Part shown: piece by piece, positions 1 to 7,715 of the stretch
Position numbering within the stretch: position 1 is the first letter of the stretch
How the letters are laid out: each line of letters begins with the position of its first letter
Assembly (NCBI GenBank): GCA_900545625.1
Contig: UQZS01000013.1
Location: 1 to 36,796 of the forward strand
Direction of reading: 5' to 3'
DNA: 36,796 nt
DNA from: an uncultured Oscillospiraceae bacterium
GTDB lineage: Bacteria; Bacillota; Clostridia; Oscillospirales; Acutalibacteraceae
Program-made: the position numbers and the translations under genes
Notes under the pieces: model-generated
Database searches by the model: none
The model's input: only the letters and a program-made list of their open reading frames with translations
What the model was told of the DNA's origin: nothing

Positions 1-31
1 GGGTATGCCCCCCACCATGTAATATTTTTCA

Positions 32-61
32 GGACGCTCCTTACTCGGGCGTCCTTTTTTT
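32..61 (+). terminator. Intrinsic terminator of an upstream gene outside the window
   Basis: An 8-bp stem (32-39 with 47-54, one T-G wobble) closes a 7-base loop and is followed by a run of seven T at 55-61. It ends a plus-strand transcript whose gene lies before the window and insulates the sigma-factor operon from it. Confidence 0.85.
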
Positions 62-95
62 GTTTCCCATGCGTGGTAAAATTTCCCCAAAATTT

Positions 96-125
96 TGCAA
101 CACTTCGGTCAAAACCGCAGTCTAT
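96..125 (+). promoter_or_regulatory. Possible ECF-type promoter of the sigma-factor operon
   Basis: TGCAACACTT at 96-105 resembles the AAC-containing -35 element used by many ECF sigma factors. AGTCTAT at 119-125 resembles their CGTC-type -10 element, and 17 bases separate AAC from AGTC. It lies about 40 bases before the start of an ECF-like sigma gene, so autoregulation is a reasonable inference. No good housekeeping promoter was seen here. Confidence 0.45.
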
Positions 126-165
126 TTGGGTGAAAGGGCTTGAAAATGAAAAAGGGGGCGTTTGT

Positions 166-705
166 ATGGAAAATTCTGCCGCGGCACTGCTTTTGCGCGC
201 ACAAGCTGCGGACGCCGAGGCGTTCGGACAGCTTTACGCATTATATGCCAATGAGCTTTATGCCTATGCGCTCGCCGTTCTGCGGGATCCGCACGACGCC
301 GAAGACGCCGTACAGGAGGCGTGCGTGCGCGTATACCGCGCGGTGCGCAGCATTCGAAAGCCCGAACGCTTCAAAGCCTATTTTTTCAAGACCCTTTCCA
401 ACACCGTAAAAACCTTAGCGCGAAAGCGGACGCTGACCGTCGTTACCGACGAGATCGAACCGACCGCGCCCGACATCACAAACGACGTACATACCGCGGA
501 ACTGCGCGCCGATCTGCAAAAGGCGCTCGCCGCCTTAAAAGACGACGAGCGGCAGGTGGTGCTGCTCTCCGCCATAGCGGGGCTGCGCTCTGCGGAGATT
601 GCCGAAGCCTTAGGGATGACGGCGGGCACGGTGCGTTCCAAGCTCTCGCGCGCGCTTCGCAAAATGCGGCCTTTCCTCACAGAAACCGGGAGGGAATCCG
701 AATGA
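166..705 (+). CDS. ECF-type RNA polymerase sigma factor
   Basis: This is a 179-residue sigma-70 family protein with only regions 2 and 4, the usual ECF layout and size. Region 2 covers about residues 20-85 (including DPHDAEDAVQEA, the core-binding and -10 recognition part). Region 4 covers about 120-172, with a helix-turn-helix around LRSAEIAEALGMTAGTVRSKL that reads the -35 element. I start at ATG 166, preceded by AAAGGGGGCG at 151-160; an upstream in-frame ATG at 73 lacks such a site. The stop overlaps the next start as ATGA (702-705), so the propeller protein downstream is probably translationally coupled and may be its membrane-bound controller. The signal it answers to is unknown. Confidence 0.9.
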   Translation: MENSAAALLLRAQAADAEAFGQLYALYANELYAYALAVLRDPHDAEDAVQEACVRVYRAVRSIRKPERFKAYFFKTLSNTVKTLARKRTLTVVTDEIEPTAPDITNDVHTAELRADLQKALAALKDDERQVVLLSAIAGLRSAEIAEALGMTAGTVRSKLSRALRKMRPFLTETGRESE

Positions 706-2777
706 AACGACAAACGCCGAATCAAGATATTTTAAATCGCATAAAAGCCGAAACCACAGTACCCCTGCCCGAAAGTCTCACGCCCGAGCGCATTGCAGAA
801 CACGTGGCAGGCGAAACCGTGCAGCCGAAAAAACGGCATATCGCGCGGTATGTGTCCGTCGCGGCGGCATTCGTGCTGTTTGTGCTCGCGGGGCTTGCGG
901 TTTGGCAGCTCGCCGACGGCACGCCGACGCTCACGGCGCCTCTGGAATTGGAGAATGCGCAGGAAGCGGACGCGGGCGACGCGTATTTGCAGACGGCGGA
1001 AAGCTACGAGCAGATCGAAGACCTGTTTGTTGCGCTGCGCGATGAAAACGCGCCGGTCAGCCGGTTTTCGCTTTCCGAATTGTTCAACGGTTCCGACAAG
1101 GCCACCGCGTCGGAGGGCTTCGACCTCGGCGGCGTTGCGGGCGCTGTCACAGACGGCGGCATGGGCGACGCCGTCTTCGGCGGGACGAACGTACAGGTCG
1201 AGGGTATAGAGGAGGGTGACATCCTCAAAAACGACGGTTCGTATCTGTACGTCCTGCGCTGGACGACTGAGATGGGCTATGTGGATATCGTGGATATCCG
1301 CGACAAAGCGCAAATGCGTTCCGTGTCCCAAATCGAGGTGTGCCGTGCGGAAACCGCCGACGGAACAAGCACCTATACAAACATCTCGGAGCTTTTTATC
1401 ACGGGTAACACACTTACCGTGCTGTATACGGAGTCCACGTATTCCGTTTCGAGTGAAATGCCGGAGATATACGGCGCAGGCACCGCGGGCACGACGCAAA
1501 CCGTCGCCGCCGTATACGATGTCACGGACCGCGCCGTCCCCGTTCTTCGCTATACCTATGCGGTGGATGGAAGCTTGATCTCCTCGCGCATGGCGGGCAA
1601 CACGCTGCTGCTCGTGACAGAATACAGCGTCCCGCTTTACAGGAACAACGACGACCTGAAAAACGCCAGCGTCCCCTGCTTTTACAAAGACGGCGTAAAA
1701 ACGCGTTTTCCCGTAAATACGGTATGCCTGACGGCAAACACGGATTCGCAGAGCTATCTTACGGTCACGCTTTTGGACACGGCTTCCGACGGTACAAACG
1801 CGCAGATGAAGGCGGTGCTCGGCGGCGGCACGGATATTTACTGCACCGAGGACACGCTGCTGGTCGCGGCACAGGATCTAAGCGACACGACCGCCAACTC
1901 GAACGCGGCGGGCGACATGATCGCGTCCTTTGTGTCCGGGGCTGTTGACACACGATTGTTCGCCTTTTCGCTCTCGGACGGCATACGCTATCAGGGCAGT
2001 ACCGAGATCGACGGCAGCTTGCTCAACCAATTCGCCATGGATGCCTACGGCGGCTATTACCGCATCGCCACCACGGCAGAGGACGGCAGCTGCCTGACCG
2101 TCTTAAACGAATCGCTCGAAACGGTCGGGAAACTCGGCGGCATCGCGCCGGGCGAGGACATTTATGCCGTCCGCTTTTTGGGCGATACGGCGTATCTTGT
2201 AACCTTTTATCAGACCGACCCGTTGTTTATCGTGGATTTGAGCGATCCCACAAGCCCTGAGATCACAGGCGAATTAAAGATCCCCGGCTTTTCCAGTTAC
2301 CTGCATCCCTACGCAGAAAACTTACTCATCGGCATAGGCGAGAGCGGTGACGAAAACGGTGCAACGGGCAAGGTGAAGGTGTCGCTGTTTGATGTCAGCG
2401 ATATGCAGGATCCAAAAGAAATCTCCTCGGTCGTGTTTGACGGCGCGCAATATACGTCCAGCACGGCGCAATCCGACCACCACGCCTATTTGACGCTGCC
2501 CGACGGGGCGTTCGCCATCCCGGTTTATGAAAGCGGCACCGTCTCGCAGCCCGGTGTAAGCCTTGCCTGCGTGCTCACGGTCGAAAACGGCACGCTGCGC
2601 GTGATCGAAACGTATTCGCCCGACTTGGAGGGCGAGGATGTCTACGCCATTGCGCGCCTGACCTTTGCAGGGGACACCCTGTATACGCTCTCCGACACGG
2701 CGCTGGTCGCGTTTGACCGAGGCACGGGCGAGCAGCTTTCGCGCATCGACTATCCGGAAAGGGGCGCGCTCGCATGA
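702..2777 (+). CDS. Membrane-anchored beta-propeller protein, putative sigma-factor partner
   Basis: The 691-residue protein begins with a short cytoplasmic part (about 1-48, with a PESLTPERI motif), has one transmembrane helix at about 49-70, and then a large external part. That part carries repeated blade-like segments such as YLYVLRW, VDIVDI and LFIVDLSDPTSPEI, as in the bacterial 'beta propeller domain' family PF09826. Its coupling to the ECF sigma gene (ATGA overlap at 702-705) suggests that the cytoplasmic tail restrains the sigma factor and the propeller senses an envelope signal. This role is inferred from context, because I see no zinc-binding anti-sigma motif. The reading frame stays open back to 321, but that extension lies inside the sigma gene in another frame and is not real. 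Confidence 0.85.
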   Translation: MKRQTPNQDILNRIKAETTVPLPESLTPERIAEHVAGETVQPKKRHIARYVSVAAAFVLFVLAGLAVWQLADGTPTLTAPLELENAQEADAGDAYLQTAESYEQIEDLFVALRDENAPVSRFSLSELFNGSDKATASEGFDLGGVAGAVTDGGMGDAVFGGTNVQVEGIEEGDILKNDGSYLYVLRWTTEMGYVDIVDIRDKAQMRSVSQIEVCRAETADGTSTYTNISELFITGNTLTVLYTESTYSVSSEMPEIYGAGTAGTTQTVAAVYDVTDRAVPVLRYTYAVDGSLISSRMAGNTLLLVTEYSVPLYRNNDDLKNASVPCFYKDGVKTRFPVNTVCLTANTDSQSYLTVTLLDTASDGTNAQMKAVLGGGTDIYCTEDTLLVAAQDLSDTTANSNAAGDMIASFVSGAVDTRLFAFSLSDGIRYQGSTEIDGSLLNQFAMDAYGGYYRIATTAEDGSCLTVLNESLETVGKLGGIAPGEDIYAVRFLGDTAYLVTFYQTDPLFIVDLSDPTSPEITGELKIPGFSSYLHPYAENLLIGIGESGDENGATGKVKVSLFDVSDMQDPKEISSVVFDGAQYTSSTAQSDHHAYLTLPDGAFAIPVYESGTVSQPGVSLACVLTVENGTLRVIETYSPDLEGEDVYAIARLTFAGDTLYTLSDTALVAFDRGTGEQLSRIDYPERGALA

Positions 2778-3043
2778 AAAAACGTGTTACCGAGATCGCC
2801 GCCTTTTGCGGTACAATGCTTTTGTCCTGGCTGCTTTTGAGTTTTTACTTTTTCCCCATAAAATGGTCATTCCCCGTAACAGGCGTAACGTCCACAGAAT
2901 TTCAGGCATTTTTCCTTGCTTCTCTTGCGGATATGGCGGCGCTCAAAATTATCATTTCCCTGCTGTTCGCCGTGTTTGCGCTGTTCGTGTGTGAGCGCCG
3001 GTTTGAAAAGCGGGCGCGTAAAAATCCCGAAAAAAAAGATTGA
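2774..3043 (+). CDS. Small two-helix membrane protein
   Basis: This 89-residue protein of unknown function has two hydrophobic segments at about residues 7-28 and 55-78 and a lysine/arginine-rich tail ending EKKD. Its ATG overlaps the propeller gene stop as ATGA (2774-2777), the same coupling as between the first two genes, so all three proteins are probably made together. The last codons overlap the -35 element of the T-box promoter at 3040. I do not recognise the family. Confidence 0.7.
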   Translation: MKKRVTEIAAFCGTMLLSWLLLSFYFFPIKWSFPVTGVTSTEFQAFFLASLADMAALKIIISLLFAVFALFVCERRFEKRARKNPEKKD

Positions 3044-3068
3044 CAAAGCAGAACATCTGTGTTTTAAT
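3040..3068 (+). promoter_or_regulatory. Sigma-A promoter of the T-box/malQ/trpB transcript
   Basis: A perfect TTGACA at 3040-3045 lies 17 bases before TTTAAT at 3063-3068 (five of six matches to TATAAT). The -35 element overlaps the stop codon of the preceding small gene. Transcription would start near 3075, just before the T-box leader. Confidence 0.75.
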
Positions 3069-3074
3069 AAGCTA

Positions 3075-3328
3075 AACCGATGAAACGGAAGTAAAACTGC
3101 ACGACGCGCTTACAGAGAGTGGGCGGCGCTGAGAGCCCCGCAGCAAACGCGGCAGACAAATGGTCCGTTGAGGGCGCATTGAAAAGATGCGACGGGGCTT
3201 TCCCGTTACAGAGAGAGGGATATGTTTGTATCCTGTTTGAGCGGGCGGCGTTCAGCCGTCAAGCAAGGTGGTACCGCAGGTATATTTTTCGCCTGTCCTT
3301 GTATATGCAAGGGCAGGCGTTTTGCTTT
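3075..3328 (+). promoter_or_regulatory. T-box riboswitch leader, probable tryptophan (UGG) specifier
   Basis: The leader shows the T-box landmarks in order. AGAGAG at 3114-3119 is on the 5' side of stem I, and GGCGCTGAGAGCC at 3123-3135 lies in its distal part. The codon TGG at 3161-3163 is nine bases before the stem-closing GAG, the place of the specifier. A CCCGTTA linker lies near 3203-3209, and the T-box proper AAGGTGGTACCGCAG is at 3265-3279. A terminator at 3290-3328 follows. T-boxes bind a matching uncharged tRNA and then prevent termination. With UGG the sensor would be tRNA-Trp, which fits trpB as the second gene. The T-box call is very firm; the codon call rests on spacing and on the downstream gene. 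Confidence 0.92.
3290..3328 (+). terminator. T-box regulated intrinsic terminator
   Basis: A 12-bp stem pairs 3290-3301 with 3308-3319 (one G-T pair), with a 6-base loop followed by TTTTGCTTTT. It lies directly after the T-box sequence and about 40 bases before malQ, as expected for the conditional terminator of this leader. Confidence 0.9.
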
Positions 3329-3369
3329 TATCTTATTTTTCGTTTCAGCCTAATAAAGGAGGGCTTTTC

Positions 3370-4875
3370 GTGCTGCACACAAGAGCGAGCGGTGTTTTGA
3401 TGCCGCTTTCTTCCCTGCCGTCGCGCTTCGGCTGCGGGACATTCGGCGAGCAGGCGCGGCAGTTCGTGCGCCTTATTAAGGAAATGGGATTTTCCTATTG
3501 GCAGGTGCTGCCCTTGAACCCGCCGGATATGCACGGCTCGCCCTACGCTTCATACGCGGCGTTTGCCGTCTCGGCGCTGTATATCGACCCGGACGCGCTC
3601 ATAAAAGCGGGGCTTGTCTCACAGGCGGATGCAGACCGTGCCGCCTATAGCGGTTCGCCGTTTACGGCAAATTACGATTTTGCAGCAGAAGCGCACCGCA
3701 CGCTGCTGCAAACGGCATACCAAAACGCGCCCGAAGCGCTGCGCGAAGAGGTGCGCGCGTTTTGCGCGAAACACCGATGGTGCGCGGACTATGCACGCTT
3801 TTCGGCACTGCGCGAGCGCTTTGCGGGGAAGCCGTGGTACGAATGGGATGCGGACTTTGCCTGCTATGAGAATGCGTTGCAGAACATGGATGACGCATTG
3901 CAAAAGGCGGCTGACTTTTTCGCCTTTGAGCAATATATCGCCTGCACACAGTGGTATGCGCTCAAGCAGTTTGCCAACGAAAACGGCGTGAAAATCCTCG
4001 GCGACATGCCGATCTACGTTTCCGCAGACAGCGTGGATGTTTGGAGCAACCGGCAGCTTTTTGAGTTGGATAAGCGCACCTATCTGCGCAAGCGCGTTTC
4101 GGGCGTGCCGCCCGATTACTTTTCCGCAGACGGTCAGCTATGGGGCAACCCGCTGTATGACTGGGCGGCGATGGAAAAGGACAATTACCGATGGTGGTGC
4201 GACCGCATTGCCGCCGCAAGGACGCTCTATGACACGGTGCGCATCGACCATTTCCGCGCCTTTGCTTCGTATTGGGCGGTGCCCGCCGACGCCGAGACCG
4301 CGCGCGAGGGCGTTTGGGAAAAAGGCCCCGGTAAAAAACTTTTTGACGCGGTGGAAGCCGCGTTCGGTGAAGTCCCCATTGTTGCGGAAGACCTCGGCAC
4401 CTACGGTGAAGATGTGGTACAGCTTTTGGAGGACACGGGCTTTCCGGGGATGCGCGTCATCCAATTCGGCTTTTCGCCCGATGCGGACTCCACGCACCTG
4501 CCGCACAATTATCCGCAAAACTGCGTCGCCTATGTCGGCACGCACGACAACACCACCCTGCTCGCGTGGCTTTGGGAGGCTGCGGAACGCGACCGCCGCT
4601 TCGCACTCGACTACTGCGGCTTTGACGGCGGCAATTGGGGCGAGGGCGGCTTTCACAGCCCCGCCTGCCGCAAGATCATCGAAACGGTCTGGCGCTCGAG
4701 CGCCAAGCTTGCGGTCATCGCCTTTCAGGACCTGTGCGGCTTCGGCTCGGACGCACGCATGAATGTGCCCGGCCGCGCCGACGGCAACTGGCTGTTCCGT
4801 ACAACGAAGGAAACGATCGAGCAGATCGACAAAGCGTATTATCAAAAAATCAATCGAATTTTCAAACGAGGATAA
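3370..4875 (+). CDS. malQ: 4-alpha-glucanotransferase (amylomaltase, GH77)
   Basis: This cytoplasmic enzyme moves maltodextrin segments between alpha-1,4-glucans and releases glucose, in glycogen and maltose use. The 501 residues match the usual length. The N-terminal signature ASGVLMPLSSLPSRFGCG is present, as are the GH77 catalytic regions VRIDHFRAF (nucleophile Asp), IVAEDLG (acid/base Glu) and GTHDNTT (transition-state Asp). The start is GTG 3370, preceded by AAAGGAGGG at 3356-3364; a longer in-frame extension would run back into the T-box. It is the first gene after a tryptophan-type T-box and is followed 13 bases later by trpB, an odd pairing of sugar and amino-acid genes. Confidence 0.93.
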   Translation: MLHTRASGVLMPLSSLPSRFGCGTFGEQARQFVRLIKEMGFSYWQVLPLNPPDMHGSPYASYAAFAVSALYIDPDALIKAGLVSQADADRAAYSGSPFTANYDFAAEAHRTLLQTAYQNAPEALREEVRAFCAKHRWCADYARFSALRERFAGKPWYEWDADFACYENALQNMDDALQKAADFFAFEQYIACTQWYALKQFANENGVKILGDMPIYVSADSVDVWSNRQLFELDKRTYLRKRVSGVPPDYFSADGQLWGNPLYDWAAMEKDNYRWWCDRIAAARTLYDTVRIDHFRAFASYWAVPADAETAREGVWEKGPGKKLFDAVEAAFGEVPIVAEDLGTYGEDVVQLLEDTGFPGMRVIQFGFSPDADSTHLPHNYPQNCVAYVGTHDNTTLLAWLWEAAERDRRFALDYCGFDGGNWGEGGFHSPACRKIIETVWRSSAKLAVIAFQDLCGFGSDARMNVPGRADGNWLFRTTKETIEQIDKAYYQKINRIFKRG

Positions 4876-4888
4876 GGAGAGAACAAAA

Positions 4889-6268
4889 ATGGCTAAAATC
4901 CCCCACAGATTATATTTGACCGAAGACCAGATGCCCAAGCAGTGGTACAACCTGCGCGCGGATATGAAGGAGCTGCCCGACCCGATGCTCAATCCCGCGA
5001 CGCTGCAGCCCGCAAAAGAAGAGGATCTGTACCCCGTATTCTGCAAGGCGCTGGCGCATCAGGAAATGGACGACCAAACGCGCTACGTGGACATTCCCGA
5101 CGAAGTGCAGGAAATGTATAAGGTCTACCGCCCCTCGCCGCTGATTCGCGCCTACAATCTGGAAAAAGCGCTGGGCACGCCCGCAAAAATTTATTATAAA
5201 TTTGAGGGCAACAACACCTCCGGCAGCCACAAGCTCAACTCCGCCATCGCACAGGCGTACTACGCGAAAGAGGAGGGCTTGACCTCCCTGACGACGGAAA
5301 CGGGCGCGGGGCAGTGGGGCACGGCGCTTGCCGAGGCCTGCGCGTACTTCCACCTGCCGCTGACCGTATACATGGTCAAGGTCTCGTATGAGCAAAAGCC
5401 ATTCCGCAAAGCGATCATCCACACCTTCGGCGCAGACGTGATCCCCAGCCCCTCCAACACCACCGAAGCAGGCCGCAAGATCCTTGCCGCCGACCCGAAC
5501 AATTCCGGGTCGCTCGGCACAGCGATCTCGGAAGCGGTCGAGAAAGCGGTCACGACCGACGGCTGCCGTTATGTGCTGGGCTCCGTGCTCAACCAGGTGC
5601 TGCTGCACCAGTCCATCATCGGCCTTGAAAGCAAAATCGCCATGGAAATGCTCGACGAATATCCCGACATTGTCATCGGCTGCGCAGGCGGCGGCTCAAA
5701 CCTCGGGGGGCTGATCGCACCGTTCATGCAGGATAAGCTCACGGGCAAGGCCGACCCGCGCTTCATCGCCGTGGAGCCCGCCTCCTGCCCGTCGCTCACG
5801 CGCGGCAAATACGCCTACGACTTCTGCGACACGGGCAAGATCACGCCCATGGCAAAGATGTATACGCTCGGCTGCGAATTCAAGCCCTCGCCCAACCACG
5901 CGGGCGGGCTTCGCTACCACGGGATGTCGCCGATCCTCTCGAAGCTCTATCACGACGGCTACATGGAGGCGGTCGCCGTAGAACAGACCAAGGTCTTCGA
6001 AGCCGCGACCATGTTTGCAAAGATCGAAACCATCCTCCCCGCCCCCGAAAGCGCGCACGCCATCCGCGCTGCGGTAGACGAGGCGCTCAAATGCAAAGAA
6101 ACGGGCGAGGCCAAGACCATACTCTTCGGGCTGACGGGCACGGGCTATTTCGATATGACCGCCTACACCGCCTATAACGAAGGGAAAATGGCGGATTACA
6201 TCCCCACCGATGCGGATCTGCAGGTCGGCTTTGATAAGCTGCCGAAGCTCCCCGGCATCCAGGAATAA
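4889..6268 (+). CDS. trpB: Tryptophan synthase beta chain, TrpB2 type
   Basis: This PLP enzyme joins indole and serine to make tryptophan. The 459 residues are longer than standard TrpB (about 400) and match the TrpB2 group, which usually lacks a partnered TrpA. The PLP lysine lies in NTSGSHKLNSA, followed by ETGAGQWGTA; the phosphate-binding loop is GCAGGGSNLGG. No trpA or other trp gene is nearby, so it may work alone, perhaps on salvaged indole. ATG 4889 has AAGGAGAG 7 bases upstream. It lies 13 bases after malQ and is presumably controlled by the same tryptophan T-box, which supports a tryptophan-supply role. Confidence 0.92.
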   Translation: MAKIPHRLYLTEDQMPKQWYNLRADMKELPDPMLNPATLQPAKEEDLYPVFCKALAHQEMDDQTRYVDIPDEVQEMYKVYRPSPLIRAYNLEKALGTPAKIYYKFEGNNTSGSHKLNSAIAQAYYAKEEGLTSLTTETGAGQWGTALAEACAYFHLPLTVYMVKVSYEQKPFRKAIIHTFGADVIPSPSNTTEAGRKILAADPNNSGSLGTAISEAVEKAVTTDGCRYVLGSVLNQVLLHQSIIGLESKIAMEMLDEYPDIVIGCAGGGSNLGGLIAPFMQDKLTGKADPRFIAVEPASCPSLTRGKYAYDFCDTGKITPMAKMYTLGCEFKPSPNHAGGLRYHGMSPILSKLYHDGYMEAVAVEQTKVFEAATMFAKIETILPAPESAHAIRAAVDEALKCKETGEAKTILFGLTGTGYFDMTAYTAYNEGKMADYIPTDADLQVGFDKLPKLPGIQE

Positions 6269-6290
6269 TTCTTCTTCTGATACTTATGAA

Positions 6291-6331
6291 GGACGACTCT
6301 GTATTCAAACCGATACAGAGCCGTCCTTTTT
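6291..6331 (+). terminator. Terminator of the malQ-trpB transcript
   Basis: A 14-base stem with one mismatch pairs 6291-6304 with 6313-6326, with an 8-base loop followed by TTTTT. It lies 22 bases after the trpB stop. Confidence 0.88.
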
Positions 6332-6335
6332 ATAC

Positions 6336-6370
6336 GCTGCCTGTAAAAACGCAGGCAGCTTCGTTTTTGT
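6336..6370 (+). terminator. Second hairpin, backup terminator
   Basis: A perfect 8-bp stem (GCTGCCTG at 6336-6343 with CAGGCAGC at 6352-6359) is followed by TTCGTTTTTGT. It follows the first terminator directly and further isolates the GntR/ABC operon. Confidence 0.6.
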
Positions 6371-6392
6371 ATTCATTTTTTCAAAAAAGGTG

Positions 6393-6421
6393 TTGACAAC
6401 CGAACTTTTCTCGGGTATACT
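6393..6421 (+). promoter_or_regulatory. Near-consensus promoter of the GntR/ABC operon
   Basis: TTGACA at 6393-6398 and TATACT at 6416-6421 are separated by exactly 17 bases. Such a strong promoter fits a transcript held down by a repressor. Confidence 0.88.
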
Positions 6422-6435
6422 CCACTTGTAAGGTA

Positions 6436-6453
6436 GTTAGTTACTCAACTAAC
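6436..6453 (+). promoter_or_regulatory. Inverted repeat, candidate operator of the GntR regulator
   Basis: GTTAGTT (6436-6442) and AACTAAC (6447-6453) form a perfect 7-bp inverted repeat around ACTC. It starts 15 bases after the -10 element and 29 bases before the regulator gene, where a bound repressor would block transcription. The symmetry is seen directly; that the GntR protein binds it is inferred. Confidence 0.65.
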
Positions 6454-6481
6454 AAAACAGCAAGCTAAGGCGGTGATCCTA

Positions 6482-6859
6482 TTGCAAGTGCATCCGAGCA
6501 TAGATAAGCCCATATTCCTTCAAATCGCGGAGCAGCTGGAAGATTCGATCTTCACAGGCGTTTTCCCCGAGGAGACGAAGATCCCCTCCACCAATGAGAT
6601 CGCCGCTGTGCTGAACATCAATCCCCACACGGTGCTCAAGGGCATGAATCTGTTGGTCGACGAGGATATCATCTACAAAAAAAGAGGACTTGGGATGTTC
6701 GTAAAAACAGGCGCTGTTGAAAAAATACGGCAAAAAAGGCAAGGACAGTTTTATGAGCAGTATATCGCGGCGCTGATCCGTGAAGCGGAAAAGCTGCAAA
6801 TGTCAAAGGAAGATATCATGGCACTGATTGAAAGAGGGTATGACGATGAACGCCATTGA
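6482..6859 (+). CDS. GntR-family regulator, YtrA subfamily
   Basis: This is a short one-domain GntR regulator of 125 residues. An N-terminal winged helix-turn-helix (KPIFLQIAEQLEDSIFTG, then STNEIAAVLNINPHTVLKG) is followed by only a brief helical tail, as in the YtrA subfamily that controls neighbouring ABC transporters. Start choice is uncertain. GTG 6473 has AAGG only two bases before it; TTG 6482 sits better behind AAGGCGGTGAT (6467-6477) and gives an N-terminus like its relatives. It overlaps the ATPase gene by 14 bases. It probably represses its own operon through the inverted repeat at 6436-6453 and responds to an unknown, possibly cell-wall-related, signal. Confidence 0.87.
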   Translation: MQVHPSIDKPIFLQIAEQLEDSIFTGVFPEETKIPSTNEIAAVLNINPHTVLKGMNLLVDEDIIYKKRGLGMFVKTGAVEKIRQKRQGQFYEQYIAALIREAEKLQMSKEDIMALIERGYDDERH

Positions 6860-7715
6860 AATTCAGAATGTTACAAAGCGATATAAGGACGTAACGGCGC
6901 TGGAGGATGTTTCCCTTTCTTTCGCATTCGGGAAAATCTATGGGCTTTTAGGCAGAAACGGCGCCGGGAAATCCACCCTTATCAACATTATTGCGAACCG
7001 TATTTTTGCGGACTGCGGTGAGGTCCGGATCGATGGGATCCCGGCAAAGGAGAACATGGGCGTTCATGAAAAGCTCTTTTGCATGAGCGAAGCGGATCTG
7101 TATGATCGGGATCTGAAAGTGAAAGAGCTTTTCAAATGGACGGATCGCTTTTATGATGCCTTTGATTCCGATAAAGCCTTGGCGCTTTCCGAGAAATTTA
7201 ATTTGGATATCCATAAGCGGTTCAAGGCATTATCCAAAGGCTATCAGTCCATTTTCAAGCTGATCGTTGCACTGTCGCTTCGTGTTCCCTATGTCATTTT
7301 CGACGAGCCCGTTTTAGGGCTTGACGCAAACCACCGGGAACTGTTTTACGAATTGCTTCTGGAAGAGTTTGAAACCGGCGAACGAACATTTATCCTTGCA
7401 ACGCACCTGATCGAAGAGGTCGCGAACCTGATCGAGGAAGTTGTTTTAATTGACAAAGGGAAGGTGCTCCTGCAGGAAAGCGTTGAAGCCTTATCGGAAA
7501 CCGGATACAGCATTTCAGGCACGGCGCAGGAAGTAGACAGCTATTGCGAAGGCAAAAACGTGATCGGGCAGGATACGCTGGGCGGTATGAAGATCGCTTA
7601 TGTTTTAGGGGAAAAAGCAGCGCTGCCGCAGGGCAGCAATTTGCAGATCGCGGCGATCAATCTGCAAAAGCTGTTTGTCAAGCTGACGGAGAAAGGCGGC
7701 AACGGAAATGAATAA
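6846..7715 (+). CDS. ABC transporter ATP-binding protein, YtrB-like
   Basis: This 289-residue ATPase powers the permease encoded next. It shows Walker A GRNGAGKST (about residues 36-44), a signature LSKGYQ (129-134) in place of the usual LSGGQ, Walker B VIFDEPVLGLD (from about 150) and an H-loop in LATHLIEE. The variant signature is common in the ATPases of GntR-linked exporters. I start at ATG 6846, seven bases after GAGGG (6834-6838); ATG 6840 would be too close to that site. It overlaps gntR by 14 bases and the permease by 8, so translation is tightly coupled. Its substrate cannot be read from the sequence. Confidence 0.9.
   Translation: MNAIEIQNVTKRYKDVTALEDVSLSFAFGKIYGLLGRNGAGKSTLINIIANRIFADCGEVRIDGIPAKENMGVHEKLFCMSEADLYDRDLKVKELFKWTDRFYDAFDSDKALALSEKFNLDIHKRFKALSKGYQSIFKLIVALSLRVPYVIFDEPVLGLDANHRELFYELLLEEFETGERTFILATHLIEEVANLIEEVVLIDKGKVLLQESVEALSETGYSISGTAQEVDSYCEGKNVIGQDTLGGMKIAYVLGEKAALPQGSNLQIAAINLQKLFVKLTEKGGNGNE

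Noticed and set aside
321..701. Long N-terminal extension of the propeller frame
   Set aside because: It overlaps the conserved sigma gene in another frame; the ATGA junction at 702 gives a better start.
3119..3400. 93-residue frame across the T-box leader
   Set aside because: It falls on the riboswitch and terminator structure, which explain the conservation.
4138..5608. Minus-strand frames opposite malQ and trpB
   Set aside because: Both lie over genes with intact catalytic motifs; they have no ribosome site or family signature.
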